This document shows positions 1-5,461 of a stretch of 5,461 bases of DNA, piece after piece. Positions within the stretch are counted from its first letter, which is position 1, and each line of letters begins with the position of its first letter. The stretch covers positions 1-5,461 of the forward strand of contig CAKKQG010000027.1 in the NCBI GenBank assembly GCA_919901875.1, written 5' to 3'. The notes under the pieces are model-generated. The model had not been told where the DNA came from. It did no database searches and saw only the letters and a program-made list of their open reading frames with translations. The position numbers were made by a program, and so were the translations under genes. Source of the DNA: Anaerolineales bacterium. GTDB lineage: Bacteria; Chloroflexota; Anaerolineae; Anaerolineales; VGOW01.

Positions 1-51
1 AAGGCATTTTCGGGAGAGGGGAGTAGAAAATTTTTAACCGAAAAGAATCAT

Positions 52-96
52 CCCCTCTCCTGATGACGCCTTTGGTTTTTGTCATCAGGAGAGGGG
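52..96. repeat. 16-bp perfect inverted repeat, intergenic
   Basis: The arms are 52-67 (CCCCTCTCCTGATGAC) and 81-96 (its exact reverse complement), separated by a 13-nt loop. A further copy of GGAGAGGGG lies at 13-21. It could pair with 52-60 instead, so two mutually exclusive hairpins are possible. Neither strand has a T-run directly after the stem, so this is not a standard intrinsic terminator. C/T-rich and G/A-rich palindromes of this kind are often dispersed intergenic repeats, but a copy-number search of the genome would be needed to show that. Positions 1-120 hold no coding region that I can support. Confidence 0.75.
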
Positions 97-115
97 GTAG
101 GGGGTGAGGTCTTTT

Positions 116-157
116 AAACACCACGCGCCATCTTCAAAAGATGGCGCGTGTGTTTTT
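116..157. terminator. Probable bidirectional Rho-independent terminator
   Basis: A perfect 13-bp GC-rich stem is formed by 122-134 (CACGCGCCATCTT) and 138-150, with a 3-nt loop. The stem extends through AAACA/TGTTT (116-120 with 151-155) if C121 is bulged. On the plus strand it is followed by TGTTTTT (151-157). On the minus strand the A-tract at 116-118 gives a shorter T-run. It lies about 21-28 nt beyond the stop codon of the minus-strand 88-aa gene, so it should end that transcript. The stronger plus-strand T-run suggests it also ends a gene lying left of the window. Confidence 0.85.
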
Positions 158-177
158 ATTTGGTTGTGGTCAAACTA

Positions 178-444
178 TTAGTTGCCGGCAAACATGCCGC
201 CGAGAAACTGGAAGACGAGGCTGAGAACAATGGCGCCCGTCCAGCTCCACATGAGCGGAAGGTTTTGGAACTTCTCGTCCTTCAGATTCATCCAGCCCCA
301 AATAAATGCCCACAAGCCGCAGATCAAACCAAGGATGCCTTGGAGCGCGCCCGCTTTTTGGAACATCTTAATCAAGACAAGAATGAAGAACACCAACGTT
401 GCCAAATTGCATAACAAAGCTAAAATTGAAAATACGGTACTCAT
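178..444 (-). CDS. Small hypothetical membrane protein (88 aa)
   Basis: I do not recognise a named family. The protein is almost entirely hydrophobic, with about three membrane segments near residues 4-26, 34-52 and 64-85. A short charged loop (NLKDEKFQ, residues 53-60) separates the second and third. The central part (LIKMFQKAG...GILGLICGLWAFIWGWMN) resembles small conserved bacterial inner-membrane proteins of unknown role that carry an FIWGW-type motif. The start is well supported: AAGGAG (minus strand, 453-458) lies 8 nt before the ATG. The stop is TAA. It sits 58 nt downstream of the DUF2752-type gene on the same strand and may be co-transcribed with it. A strong terminator follows at 116-157. 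Function unknown. Confidence 0.8.
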   Translation of the reverse strand: MSTVFSILALLCNLATLVFFILVLIKMFQKAGALQGILGLICGLWAFIWGWMNLKDEKFQNLPLMWSWTGAIVLSLVFQFLGGMFAGN

Positions 445-485
445 GTTTCTCTCTCCTTGTGAAAATAAAAAGATATTTTGATTCT

Positions 486-503
486 GTGTCTGACGACAGA
501 CAC
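486..503 (-). other. Short hairpin between the two minus-strand genes
   Basis: GTGTCTG (486-492) and CAGACAC (497-503) form a perfect 7-bp stem with a 4-nt loop. On the minus strand the hairpin begins at the last base of the DUF2752 gene's TAG stop. The first T-rich stretch comes only about 15 nt further on, so it is a weak terminator candidate at best. It could instead be a processing or stability element between two co-transcribed genes, or chance. Confidence 0.3.
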
Positions 504-928
504 TATATCCGCACGATTAATTGTATCCCCCAATAACCTACTAAAGCCAATACAATAACTACGGCGAACCCTGTTTGACGTTCGGCGCGGCTCATCACGT
601 CCACTACTTTTTTATGCCACGCAGCAGGCAGCAGACTGGCGATCCCCAACAAAACAAACGCCATCAAAAAAATCGGCGCGAAAGCATGTCGTTCAATGCT
701 TTCCAACCATCTGCCTTTGAGCAGCAAAACCATCGCCGAACTCAAACCGCAACCCGGACAGGGGATACCTGTGGCGGCGCGGATAGGACATTGCCAAGAC
801 GGTACCCCGAAGAAGACGAGCAGGGTTTGAGTGACGGCGCACCCGACGATCATCAACGCCAACGCGCGCGATTCTAGGAATGGAGTGAGAACGGGGGTGA
901 AGAACCGATTCGAGATTGAAGTTCGCAT
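503..928 (-). CDS. DUF2752-type membrane protein (141 aa)
   Basis: This protein belongs to the DUF2752 family, whose members are small bacterial membrane proteins with a Cys-Pro-rich motif and no established biochemical role. The signature is visible as QCPIRAATGIPCPGCGLSSA at residues 46-65, with Cys47, Cys57 and Cys60; the CxxC pair could bind a metal or form a disulfide. Membrane segments are near residues 22-42, 84-102 and 120-139. I chose the ATG at 926-928 because GAAGGAA (minus strand, 935-941) sits at good spacing. An in-frame ATG at 953-955 would add nine residues (MVLCQKERK) and has GAGGG only 3 nt upstream, so it is less likely. Many family members read GxTRA where this one has GLSSA. 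The gene is divergent from the acyl-CoA dehydrogenase gene and upstream of the 88-aa membrane gene. Confidence 0.85.
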   Translation of the reverse strand: MRTSISNRFFTPVLTPFLESRALALMIVGCAVTQTLLVFFGVPSWQCPIRAATGIPCPGCGLSSAMVLLLKGRWLESIERHAFAPIFLMAFVLLGIASLLPAAWHKKVVDVMSRAERQTGFAVVIVLALVGYWGIQLIVRI

Positions 929-1044
929 CTTACGTTCCTTCTGACATAACACCATTTGCCCTCAAAAGTGGCGCAAGCGACGCGGATTAACCCAAGATGC
1001 CCATGCTATAATCCCTCGCACATCCCCTTGAAGGAGTCAATTCT
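929..1044. other. Divergent intergenic regulatory region
   Basis: This stretch separates the minus-strand membrane genes from the plus-strand acyl-CoA dehydrogenase. It contains the rightward extended -10 box and, toward its left end, the ribosome-binding site of the DUF2752-type gene. I could not identify a confident leftward promoter or a clear operator palindrome. Confidence 0.5.
1004..1012 (+). promoter_or_regulatory. Extended -10 promoter box for acyl-CoA dehydrogenase
   Basis: TGCTATAAT is a consensus TATAAT hexamer (1007-1012) preceded by TGN, the extended -10 form. At 17-nt spacing the -35 position (984-989, GGATTA) is a poor match to TTGACA, which extended -10 promoters tolerate. 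Transcription would start near 1019, leaving a leader of about 26 nt before the ATG at 1045. AAGGAG at 1031-1036 is the ribosome-binding site, 8 nt from the start. Confidence 0.65.
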
Positions 1045-2229
1045 ATGTCTCTCGCCGAACTTCCAGCCGAAATGAGTCTCACCCTCACCTCCGAACATGA
1101 AATGATCCGCCAGACCGCCCGCGACTTCGCTCAAAACGAGATCGCCCAGATCGCCGCCGAGCATGACGAGAGTGGCGAGTTCCCTTTTGAAACGGTTAAA
1201 AAGATGGGCGCGTTAGGATTGATGGGCATCGAGGTCCCCGAAGAATACGGTGGCGCCGGACTCGACACCTTGAGCTATGTGCTGGCGTTGGAAGAAGTGA
1301 GCAAAGTAGACGCATCACACGGCACGATCATGAGCGTCAATAATTCTTTGTTTTGCAACGGCATTTATCTTTTTGGCACTGAAGCGCAAAAGAAAAAATA
1401 TCTATTCAACGTTGCCAGTGGCAAAAAGATCGGCGCCTACTCCCTCACCGAGCCTATGTCCGGCTCCGACTCTGGCACAATGAAATCGCGCGCCGTGCGC
1501 GAAGGTGATAGCTACATTATTGATGGGCGCAAGAGTTGGGTCACATCCGCGCCGGTCGCTGATTATATTCTTCTCTTCACCATGACCACACCCGAAAAAA
1601 AACACAAAGGTGTCACCGCCTTTCTCATTGACACCGATCAGCCCGGCTTCAACCAAGGCAAAAAAGAACCTAAGCTCGGCATCCGCGCTTCTGCCACTAG
1701 CGAAATTGTTTTTGATAACTATCGCTGTTCGGCGGAAAACCGTCTCGGCCAAGAAGGTGATGGATTCAAAATTGCCATGACCGTCCTCGACGCCGGTCGC
1801 ATCGGCATTGCCTCGCAAGCGTTGGGCATCGCCGAAGCCGCGTACGAAGCGAGCATTAAATACATGGGCGAGCGTGAAGCCTTTGGTCAAAAGATCGGAC
1901 AGTTTCAAGGTTTGCAATTTAAGATCGCCGACATGAAGACGCGCATCGAAGCCTCGCGTTTGTTGATCTACAACGCCGCCCTCGCCAAGATGCGCGGCAA
2001 ACAAACCGGCGCGCGCTACACGCTCGAAGCCTCTATGGCAAAACTTTTCGCTTCCGAGACGGCGATGTTCTGCGCCCACGAAGCGGTGCAGATTCACGGC
2101 GGCATGGGCTACAGCAAAGAGCTGCCCGTCGAGCGATATTTCCGCGACGCGAAGATCACCGAAATCTACGAAGGCACGAGCGAGATACAACGCATGGTGA
2201 TCGCCCGGCAGGAACTGGGCTTGAGGTAA
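1045..2229 (+). CDS. Acyl-CoA dehydrogenase, short-chain/butyryl type (394 aa)
   Basis: This FAD flavoenzyme oxidises an acyl-CoA to the trans-2-enoyl-CoA and passes electrons to electron-transfer flavoprotein. An N-terminal helical domain covers about residues 15-125 (EYGGAGLD at 67-74). A beta domain follows, with a first-signature motif at 133-145 (SLTEPMSGSDSGT; the usual last Ala/Gly/Ser is Thr). The C-terminal helical domain carries LDAGRIGIASQALG (248-261) and the second signature QIHGGMGYSKELPVERYFRD (349-368). The catalytic base is Glu376 in IYEGTSEIQR. Having Glu there argues against isovaleryl-CoA dehydrogenase, whose base sits elsewhere. Length is normal for the family. AAGGAG with 8-nt spacing supports this start, although Met10 (MSLTLTSEHEM) is where most homologues begin. 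Exact chain length is not readable; short-chain or branched short-chain fits the neighbouring propionyl-CoA carboxylase-type gene. Confidence 0.95.
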   Translation: MSLAELPAEMSLTLTSEHEMIRQTARDFAQNEIAQIAAEHDESGEFPFETVKKMGALGLMGIEVPEEYGGAGLDTLSYVLALEEVSKVDASHGTIMSVNNSLFCNGIYLFGTEAQKKKYLFNVASGKKIGAYSLTEPMSGSDSGTMKSRAVREGDSYIIDGRKSWVTSAPVADYILLFTMTTPEKKHKGVTAFLIDTDQPGFNQGKKEPKLGIRASATSEIVFDNYRCSAENRLGQEGDGFKIAMTVLDAGRIGIASQALGIAEAAYEASIKYMGEREAFGQKIGQFQGLQFKIADMKTRIEASRLLIYNAALAKMRGKQTGARYTLEASMAKLFASETAMFCAHEAVQIHGGMGYSKELPVERYFRDAKITEIYEGTSEIQRMVIARQELGLR

Positions 2230-2233
2230 TTTC

Positions 2234-2273
2234 AAACTTCCGAAGTCTCATGCGAAGCACTTCGGAAGTTTTT
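2234..2273 (+). terminator. Rho-independent terminator (or leader hairpin) after acyl-CoA dehydrogenase
   Basis: AAACTTCCGAAGT (2234-2246) and ACTTCGGAAGTTT (2259-2271) form a perfect 13-bp stem with a 12-nt loop, ending in TTTTT (2269-2273). It begins 4 nt after the dehydrogenase TAA, which is textbook terminator placement. It also ends only 9 nt before the ATG of the next gene, so that gene must depend on read-through or on a promoter upstream of, or overlapping, the hairpin. It may act as an attenuating element that lowers downstream expression. Confidence 0.8.
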
Positions 2274-2282
2274 AGTGAAGAT

Positions 2283-3323
2283 ATGAAAGCCGCTTACTTC
2301 TCTCAGCACGGTGGACCCGATGTAATGATCTACGGCGACGCAGTTTGGAGTGCCGCCAACCCCGAACCCAAACGTGGTGAGGTCGCCGTCCGCATCAAAG
2401 CGGCGGCGATGAACCGCGTGGATAAATGGGTGCGTGATGGTTGGCAAGGACTCAAGTTGCCCCTGCCGCACATCCTTGGCTCGGATGGCGCGGGCGTTGT
2501 CGAATCGGTTGGCGACGACGTGAAAAATTTCAAAGCAGGGGATCGAGTTACCATCAACACGAATATCGGCTGCGGTCACTGCGCGATGTGTGTGGCCGGG
2601 CAAGATAATTTGTGTGACGACTGGCATCTCTTTGGCGAGACGACGAATGGAACTAATGCTGAACTGGTTGCGGTGCATGAACGCCAACTTTTGCGCCTGC
2701 CGGAAAATTTTCCTTTTGATCAAGCGGCGGCTGCCGGACTCGTTTTTCACACTGCGTGGCATTCGCTGATCACCAAAGGCAAACTGCGCGCGGGAGAATC
2801 CGTTTTGGTGGTGGGCGCGGGCGGCGGCGTCAACTCCGCTTCGATCCAGATCGCCAAATATGCCGGATGTTTTGTCTACGTCGTCGGTTCGGATGAACGC
2901 AAACTCGATTATGCTCAATCACTTGGAGCAGATGTGTTGATTGATCGATCTAAAGAAGATTGGGGTAAAAAAGTTTATCAACTGACGGACAAGCGCGGCG
3001 TGGACGTGGTGGTGGACAACGTGGGCGCGGGGACGATGATGACGAGTTTGCGCTGCGCGCGCAAGGGCGGGCGCATCCTAACCGTTGGCAACACCGCGGG
3101 TCCGAAGTTTGAATTCGACAATCGTTTTATGTTTGGCAAACATCTCTCGCTCATCGGCTCGACAATGGGGACGTTGAAGGATTTTAGAGACGTGATGAAT
3201 TTGGTGTTTGCCGGAAAACTCTACGCGCCGATTGATTCCACGTTCCCTCTCGCCGATATTCGCGCCGCGCACGAGAAGTTAGACAAAGGCGATGTGTTGG
3301 GGAAGATCGTGCTTATACCTTAA
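2283..3323 (+). CDS. Zinc-binding MDR dehydrogenase, quinone oxidoreductase/alcohol dehydrogenase-like (346 aa)
   Basis: This is a medium-chain dehydrogenase/reductase and probably uses NAD(P)H to oxidise or reduce an alcohol, aldehyde, quinone or activated alkene. The substrate is not deducible. The N-terminal GroES-like domain contains MNRVDKWVRDGW (43-54) and LPHILGSDGAGVV (61-73). The four structural-zinc cysteines are Cys97, Cys100, Cys103 and Cys111 (CGHCAMC...C). Catalytic-zinc ligands appear absent: Asn44 stands where Cys is usual, and GSD replaces GHE. The Rossmann domain begins at VLVVGAGGGVNSASIQIAK (174-192), with GSDERK at 202-207, GADVLID at 215-221 and VDNVG at 244-248. The C-terminus LGKIVLIP is typical. 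I place the start at 2283 (MKAAYF), which matches homologues. An ATG at 2250 lies in the loop of the terminator hairpin and would add 11 unlikely residues. The ribosome-binding site is poor. Confidence 0.9.
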   Translation: MKAAYFSQHGGPDVMIYGDAVWSAANPEPKRGEVAVRIKAAAMNRVDKWVRDGWQGLKLPLPHILGSDGAGVVESVGDDVKNFKAGDRVTINTNIGCGHCAMCVAGQDNLCDDWHLFGETTNGTNAELVAVHERQLLRLPENFPFDQAAAAGLVFHTAWHSLITKGKLRAGESVLVVGAGGGVNSASIQIAKYAGCFVYVVGSDERKLDYAQSLGADVLIDRSKEDWGKKVYQLTDKRGVDVVVDNVGAGTMMTSLRCARKGGRILTVGNTAGPKFEFDNRFMFGKHLSLIGSTMGTLKDFRDVMNLVFAGKLYAPIDSTFPLADIRAAHEKLDKGDVLGKIVLIP

Positions 3324-3327
3324 TGAT

Positions 3328-3389
3328 GAATGATGAATGTGGAATGATGAATCTGCTCGTTGCCATTCCACATTCCACATTCATCATTC
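3328..3389. repeat. 18-bp inverted repeat built from TGATGAA/TGTGGAAT units
   Basis: GAATGATGAATGTGGAAT (3328-3345) is the exact reverse complement of 3372-3389, with a 26-nt loop. The arms contain reiterated TGATGAA and ATTCCACA units: the left arm and adjoining loop hold several TGATGAA copies, and the right side has CATTCCACATTCCACATTC. It begins 4 nt after the stop codon of the reductase. There is no T-run after the right arm, so it is a poor terminator. It looks like a dispersed intergenic palindrome or MITE-like repeat rather than coding sequence, yet it overlaps the first 18 codons of the following frame. Confidence 0.8.
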
Positions 3390-3786
3390 CGCATTTCCCT
3401 TGCGCCGATCCTTCAGTGTAACTGTCGTGTCCCTTGTGGTGTTTATATTAGCGATGATGCAGTGGACGCGCGCGATCACTTTATACACCCGTCAATCATT
3501 TCTATCTGAATTTGCGATCTCGATTCCGTTGCCGTATGCCATCGCCTCCGCCGCCGTGTGGGGCGGGGTGTTGCTGGCGGCATCGCTCGCGCTTTGGCGG
3601 ATGAAGGGTTGGGGCAAATGGTTAGCTCTCGCGGGCGTGGCGGCGTCACAGAGTCAAGAATGGTTTGACCGACTCGTGTTTGGTCGCTCCGATTATTCGC
3701 AAATTTCACTCGGCTTCTCATTTTTCATCTCAATAATGATTTTGATTTTGACGTGGGGCATCTTGCTTCGCGCAAAGTTTGATTAG
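3337..3786 (+). CDS. Hypothetical multi-pass membrane protein; start uncertain
   Basis: I do not recognise a named family. From the ATG at 3337 the frame gives 149 aa, but residues 1-20 (Ser/His-rich, with HSTFHIHHSAF) are a translation of the inverted repeat and probably not native protein. The genuine-looking part starts near RRSFSV. In-frame alternatives are TTG at 3400 (giving 128 aa), GTG at 3427 and ATG at 3454. None has a clear ribosome-binding site, so the start is undecided. Membrane segments in 149-aa numbering lie near 25-46, 66-87, possibly 92-105, and 122-143. A conserved-looking SQSQEWFDRLVFGRSDY loop (104-120) precedes the last. The stop TAG lies in a 9-bp sequence repeated just before the carboxyltransferase gene. 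Role unknown. Confidence 0.65.
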   Translation: MWNDESARCHSTFHIHHSAFPLRRSFSVTVVSLVVFILAMMQWTRAITLYTRQSFLSEFAISIPLPYAIASAAVWGGVLLAASLALWRMKGWGKWLALAGVAASQSQEWFDRLVFGRSDYSQISLGFSFFISIMILILTWGILLRAKFD

Positions 3787-3911
3787 GAGTCACCGCTCAG
3801 GTGTCATTGCGAGCGCACTTTGCGAAGCAATCTCGGTCACGCTTGGAGATTGCTTCGTCGCAAAGAACGCTCCTCGCAATGACGGAGTGGCAGAGTAGTT
3901 ACGATTAGGAG
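3781..3911. mobile_element. Possible small non-autonomous element with 9-bp flanking direct repeats
   Basis: GATTAGGAG occurs at 3781-3789 and again at 3903-3911, bracketing 113 nt that contain a large imperfect palindrome (3803-3883) and no coding sequence. The first copy carries the stop codon of the membrane-protein gene, and the second carries the ribosome-binding site of the carboxyltransferase gene. Removing one copy plus the insert leaves GATTAGGAGCATTTATG, an 8-nt gap between stop and start, as in a tight operon. This fits insertion with target-site duplication. The palindrome does not reach the direct repeats, and AGGAG is a common ribosome-binding sequence, so coincidence is possible. 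Confidence 0.45.
3803..3883. repeat. Imperfect palindrome, GTCATTGCGAG...AAGCAATCTC type
   Basis: The left arm is 3803-3834 and the right arm 3846-3883, with an 11-nt loop (3835-3845). The arms match as GTCATTGCGAG, CTTTGCG and AAGCAATCTC blocks interrupted by small indels (for example GCGCA against GGAGCGTT). The structure would form a long hairpin in RNA or single-stranded DNA. From general knowledge, intergenic palindromes with this core recur in many copies in several bacterial phyla; copy number here cannot be seen. No T-run follows, so a simple terminator role is unlikely. Confidence 0.85.
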
Positions 3912-3916
3912 CATTT

Positions 3917-5461
3917 ATGGCACTAGACCTAAAAGTTGATCAATTAAGAAAATTACGCGAAGAGTCGAAAGTGGGCGGCGGGTTGGAACGCATTGAGACG
4001 CAGCACAGTCGTGGGCGGCTCACCGCGCGCGAGCGACTCGACTTGTTATTGGATCGCGGTTCATTCCGCGAAGTGGATGCGTTTGTCACGCATCGCACGC
4101 ACGATTTTAATTTAGACGAGAAAAAATTTTTAAGCGACAGCGTGGTGACGGGCTGGGGGACGATTGATGAACGGCTGGTGTATGTCTTCTCACAAGACTT
4201 CACTGTGTTCGGTGGTTCGCTCGGTGAAGTCCACGCCGAAAAAGTTTGCAAGATCATGGATATGGCGATGAAGACCGGCGCGCCTGTGATCGGCTTGAAT
4301 GATTCGGGCGGGGCGCGGATTCAAGAAGGCGTGGTTTCGCTCGGCGGTTACGCCGACATTTTTTTACGCAACACAATGGCCTCGGGCGTCGTGCCGCAGA
4401 TCAGCGCGATCATGGGACCGTGTGCCGGTGGCGCGGTGTACTCGCCTGCGCTGACCGATTTTATTTTTATGGTCAAGGGTTCGTCGTATATGTTCGTGAC
4501 CGGACCCGACGTGGTGAAGAGCGTCACATCGGAAGATGTGTCGCAAGAAGATTTGGGCGGGGCGAGTGTGCATAGCGCCACGTCGGGTGTGTGCCATTAC
4601 GTGGCAGAGAACGAAGCCGATTGCATGTTTTTGATTCGCAAGATGCTTGGCTACATTCCGCAGAACAACATGGAAGACCCGCCGTTTGTTAAGTCTATTG
4701 ACGACCCGTTGCGTGAAGATGAATCGCTTGACACGATTATCCCGGAGAATCCGAACAAACCTTACGACATTAAAGAAGTGATCACCCGCGTAGTAGATAA
4801 CGGAGAATTTTTCGAGATACACGCCGATTACGCGCAGAACATCGTCGTCGGCTTTGCCCGACTCGGTGGGCACAGCATCGGCATTGTGGCGAATCAACCG
4901 GCGGTGTTGGCGGGCGTGTTGGATATTAATTCTTCGGAGAAGGGCGCGCGATTTATTCGCTTCTGTGATTGCTTCAACATTCCATTGGTGACGTTTGAAG
5001 ATGTGCCGGGATTTTTACCGGGCGTCAAACAAGAACACGGCGGCATCATCCGTAGCGGGGCGAAGTTGCTTTATGCCTATTGCGAAGCGACCGTGCCGAA
5101 ATTAACTGTCATCACTCGCAAAGCCTACGGCGGCGCATATGATGTGATGAGTTCCAAACACATTCGCGGCGATCTAAATTTTGCCTGGCCCACTGCCGAG
5201 ATCGCTGTGATGGGACCCGATGGCGCGGTCAACATCATTTTCCGTAAAGAGTTAGCCGAGGCAGACGACCCGGTAGCGAAGAAAGCGGAATTGGTGAAAG
5301 AGTATCGCGAGAAATTTGCTAACCCGTACGTCGCCGCCTCACGCGGTTACATTGACGACGTGATCGAGCCGCGTGAGACTCGGGCGCGATTAATTAACGG
5401 GCTTGAATTGTTAGCGCACAAGCGAGATAGCAACCCGCAGAAGAAGCATGGGAATATACCG
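3917..5461 (+). CDS. pccB: Acyl-CoA carboxylase carboxyltransferase (propionyl-CoA carboxylase beta type), 3' end cut by window
   Basis: This subunit transfers carboxyl from carboxybiotin to an acyl-CoA, most likely propionyl-CoA to methylmalonyl-CoA. It normally works with a biotin carboxylase/biotin-carrier subunit in the cytoplasm. The frame stays open for 515 codons to the window end, and HGNIP matches the usual family ending (KKHGNIPL), so only about one residue and the stop are missing. Two crotonase-fold domains are visible. The N-half has [14 protein letters not shown] (33-46), [12 protein letters not shown] (98-109), [13 protein letters not shown] (127-139) and the oxyanion loop [13 protein letters not shown] (167-179). 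The C-half has [14 protein letters not shown] (360-373), [15 protein letters not shown] (401-415) and [15 protein letters not shown] (419-433). Asp409 in GGAYDVM corresponds to the residue linked to propionyl preference in Streptomyces PccB. AGGAG (3907-3911) lies 5 nt before the ATG. Methylmalonyl-CoA decarboxylase or transcarboxylase 12S subunit are alternatives. Confidence 0.93.
   Translation, partial: MALDLKVDQLRKLREESKVGGGLERIETQHSRGRLTARERLDLLLDRGSFREVDAFVTHRTHDFNLDEKKFLSDSVVTGWGTIDERLVYVFSQDFTVFGGSLGEVHAEKVCKIMDMAMKTGAPVIGLNDSGGARIQEGVVSLGGYADIFLRNTMASGVVPQISAIMGPCAGGAVYSPALTDFIFMVKGSSYMFVTGPDVVKSVTSEDVSQEDLGGASVHSATSGVCHYVAENEADCMFLIRKMLGYIPQNNMEDPPFVKSIDDPLREDESLDTIIPENPNKPYDIKEVITRVVDNGEFFEIHADYAQNIVVGFARLGGHSIGIVANQPAVLAGVLDINSSEKGARFIRFCDCFNIPLVTFEDVPGFLPGVKQEHGGIIRSGAKLLYAYCEATVPKLTVITRKAYGGAYDVMSSKHIRGDLNFAWPTAEIAVMGPDGAVNIIFRKELAEADDPVAKKAELVKEYREKFANPYVAASRGYIDDVIEPRETRARLINGLELLAHKRDSNPQKKHGNIP

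Noticed and set aside
182..481. Plus-strand open frames opposite the 88-aa membrane gene
   Set aside because: The minus-strand gene has a good ribosome-binding site, coherent membrane segments and a terminator. The plus-strand frames have none of these.
575..877. Plus-strand open frame opposite the DUF2752-type gene
   Set aside because: Its translation is low-complexity and Gln/Arg/His-rich, whereas the minus strand shows the DUF2752 motif and membrane segments.
1045..2229. Isovaleryl-CoA dehydrogenase assignment
   Set aside because: The catalytic Glu is at the IYEGTSEIQR position used by short/medium-chain enzymes, not the alternative position of isovaleryl-CoA dehydrogenase.
1402..2235. 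Long minus-strand open frame (277 codons) opposite the acyl-CoA dehydrogenase
   Set aside because: It lies opposite a well-supported gene with full family motifs, and its translation is low-complexity (rich in Ala, Phe, Gly, His, Arg) and resembles no family.
2232..2918. Minus-strand open frame (228 codons) opposite the MDR dehydrogenase
   Set aside because: Antisense shadow of a clearly coding gene. It would also read through the terminator hairpin, and its translation has no recognisable domain.
3803..3883. Palindrome considered as an intrinsic terminator or CRISPR repeat
   Set aside because: No T-run follows the stem, and there is only one inverted pair, with no regularly spaced direct repeats or spacers.
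4364..4897. Minus-strand open frame (177 codons) opposite the carboxyltransferase
   Set aside because: His/Arg/Val-rich antisense translation with no family features, while the plus strand encodes a continuous conserved enzyme.

Overview
The window looks like an ordinary bacterial chromosome segment, most likely from a Chloroflexota (Anaerolineae-like) or similar free-living heterotroph. That assignment is an inference from three things: the carboxyltransferase and dehydrogenase set, small membrane proteins of a type I associate with that group, and intergenic inverted repeats of the GTCATTGCGAG...AAGCAATCTC kind. No rRNA or other marker gene is present to confirm it. Codon usage is moderately GC-biased and looks uniform across the genes. 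I see no phage, defence, CRISPR or complete transposon genes.

Layout. Positions 1-177 hold no gene. They contain a 16-bp perfect inverted repeat and then a strong, probably bidirectional terminator. Two small membrane-protein genes lie on the minus strand: an unnamed 88-aa protein (178-444) and a DUF2752-type protein (503-928). A divergent intergenic region (929-1044) follows, with a consensus extended -10 box facing right. On the plus strand come an acyl-CoA dehydrogenase (1045-2229), a perfect 13-bp terminator hairpin (2234-2273), and a medium-chain dehydrogenase/reductase of the zinc-binding, quinone-oxidoreductase-like type (2283-3323). Next are a repeat-derived inverted repeat (3328-3389) that runs into the reading frame of a small multi-pass membrane protein (about 3337-3786), a second inverted repeat (3803-3883), and an acyl-CoA carboxylase carboxyltransferase subunit (3917 to the window end, 515 codons, apparently only a codon or so short of its stop).

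Function. The acyl-CoA dehydrogenase and the carboxyltransferase (propionyl-CoA carboxylase beta type, with the specificity Asp in GGAYDVM) point to catabolism of short or branched acyl-CoAs. This would be fatty-acid or branched-chain amino-acid breakdown yielding propionyl-CoA, which is carboxylated to methylmalonyl-CoA. The reductase between them could act on an enoyl, quinone or aldehyde substrate, but its substrate cannot be read from sequence. The biotin carboxylase/biotin carrier partner is not in the window; it may lie just downstream or elsewhere.

The most interesting signals are non-coding. A terminator-like hairpin ends 9 nt before the reductase start codon. A small palindromic element is flanked by a 9-bp direct repeat, and its removal would restore an 8-nt gap between the membrane-protein stop and the carboxyltransferase start. 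A third repeat appears to have been co-opted as the predicted N-terminus of the membrane protein. I found no convincing previously undescribed protein system.
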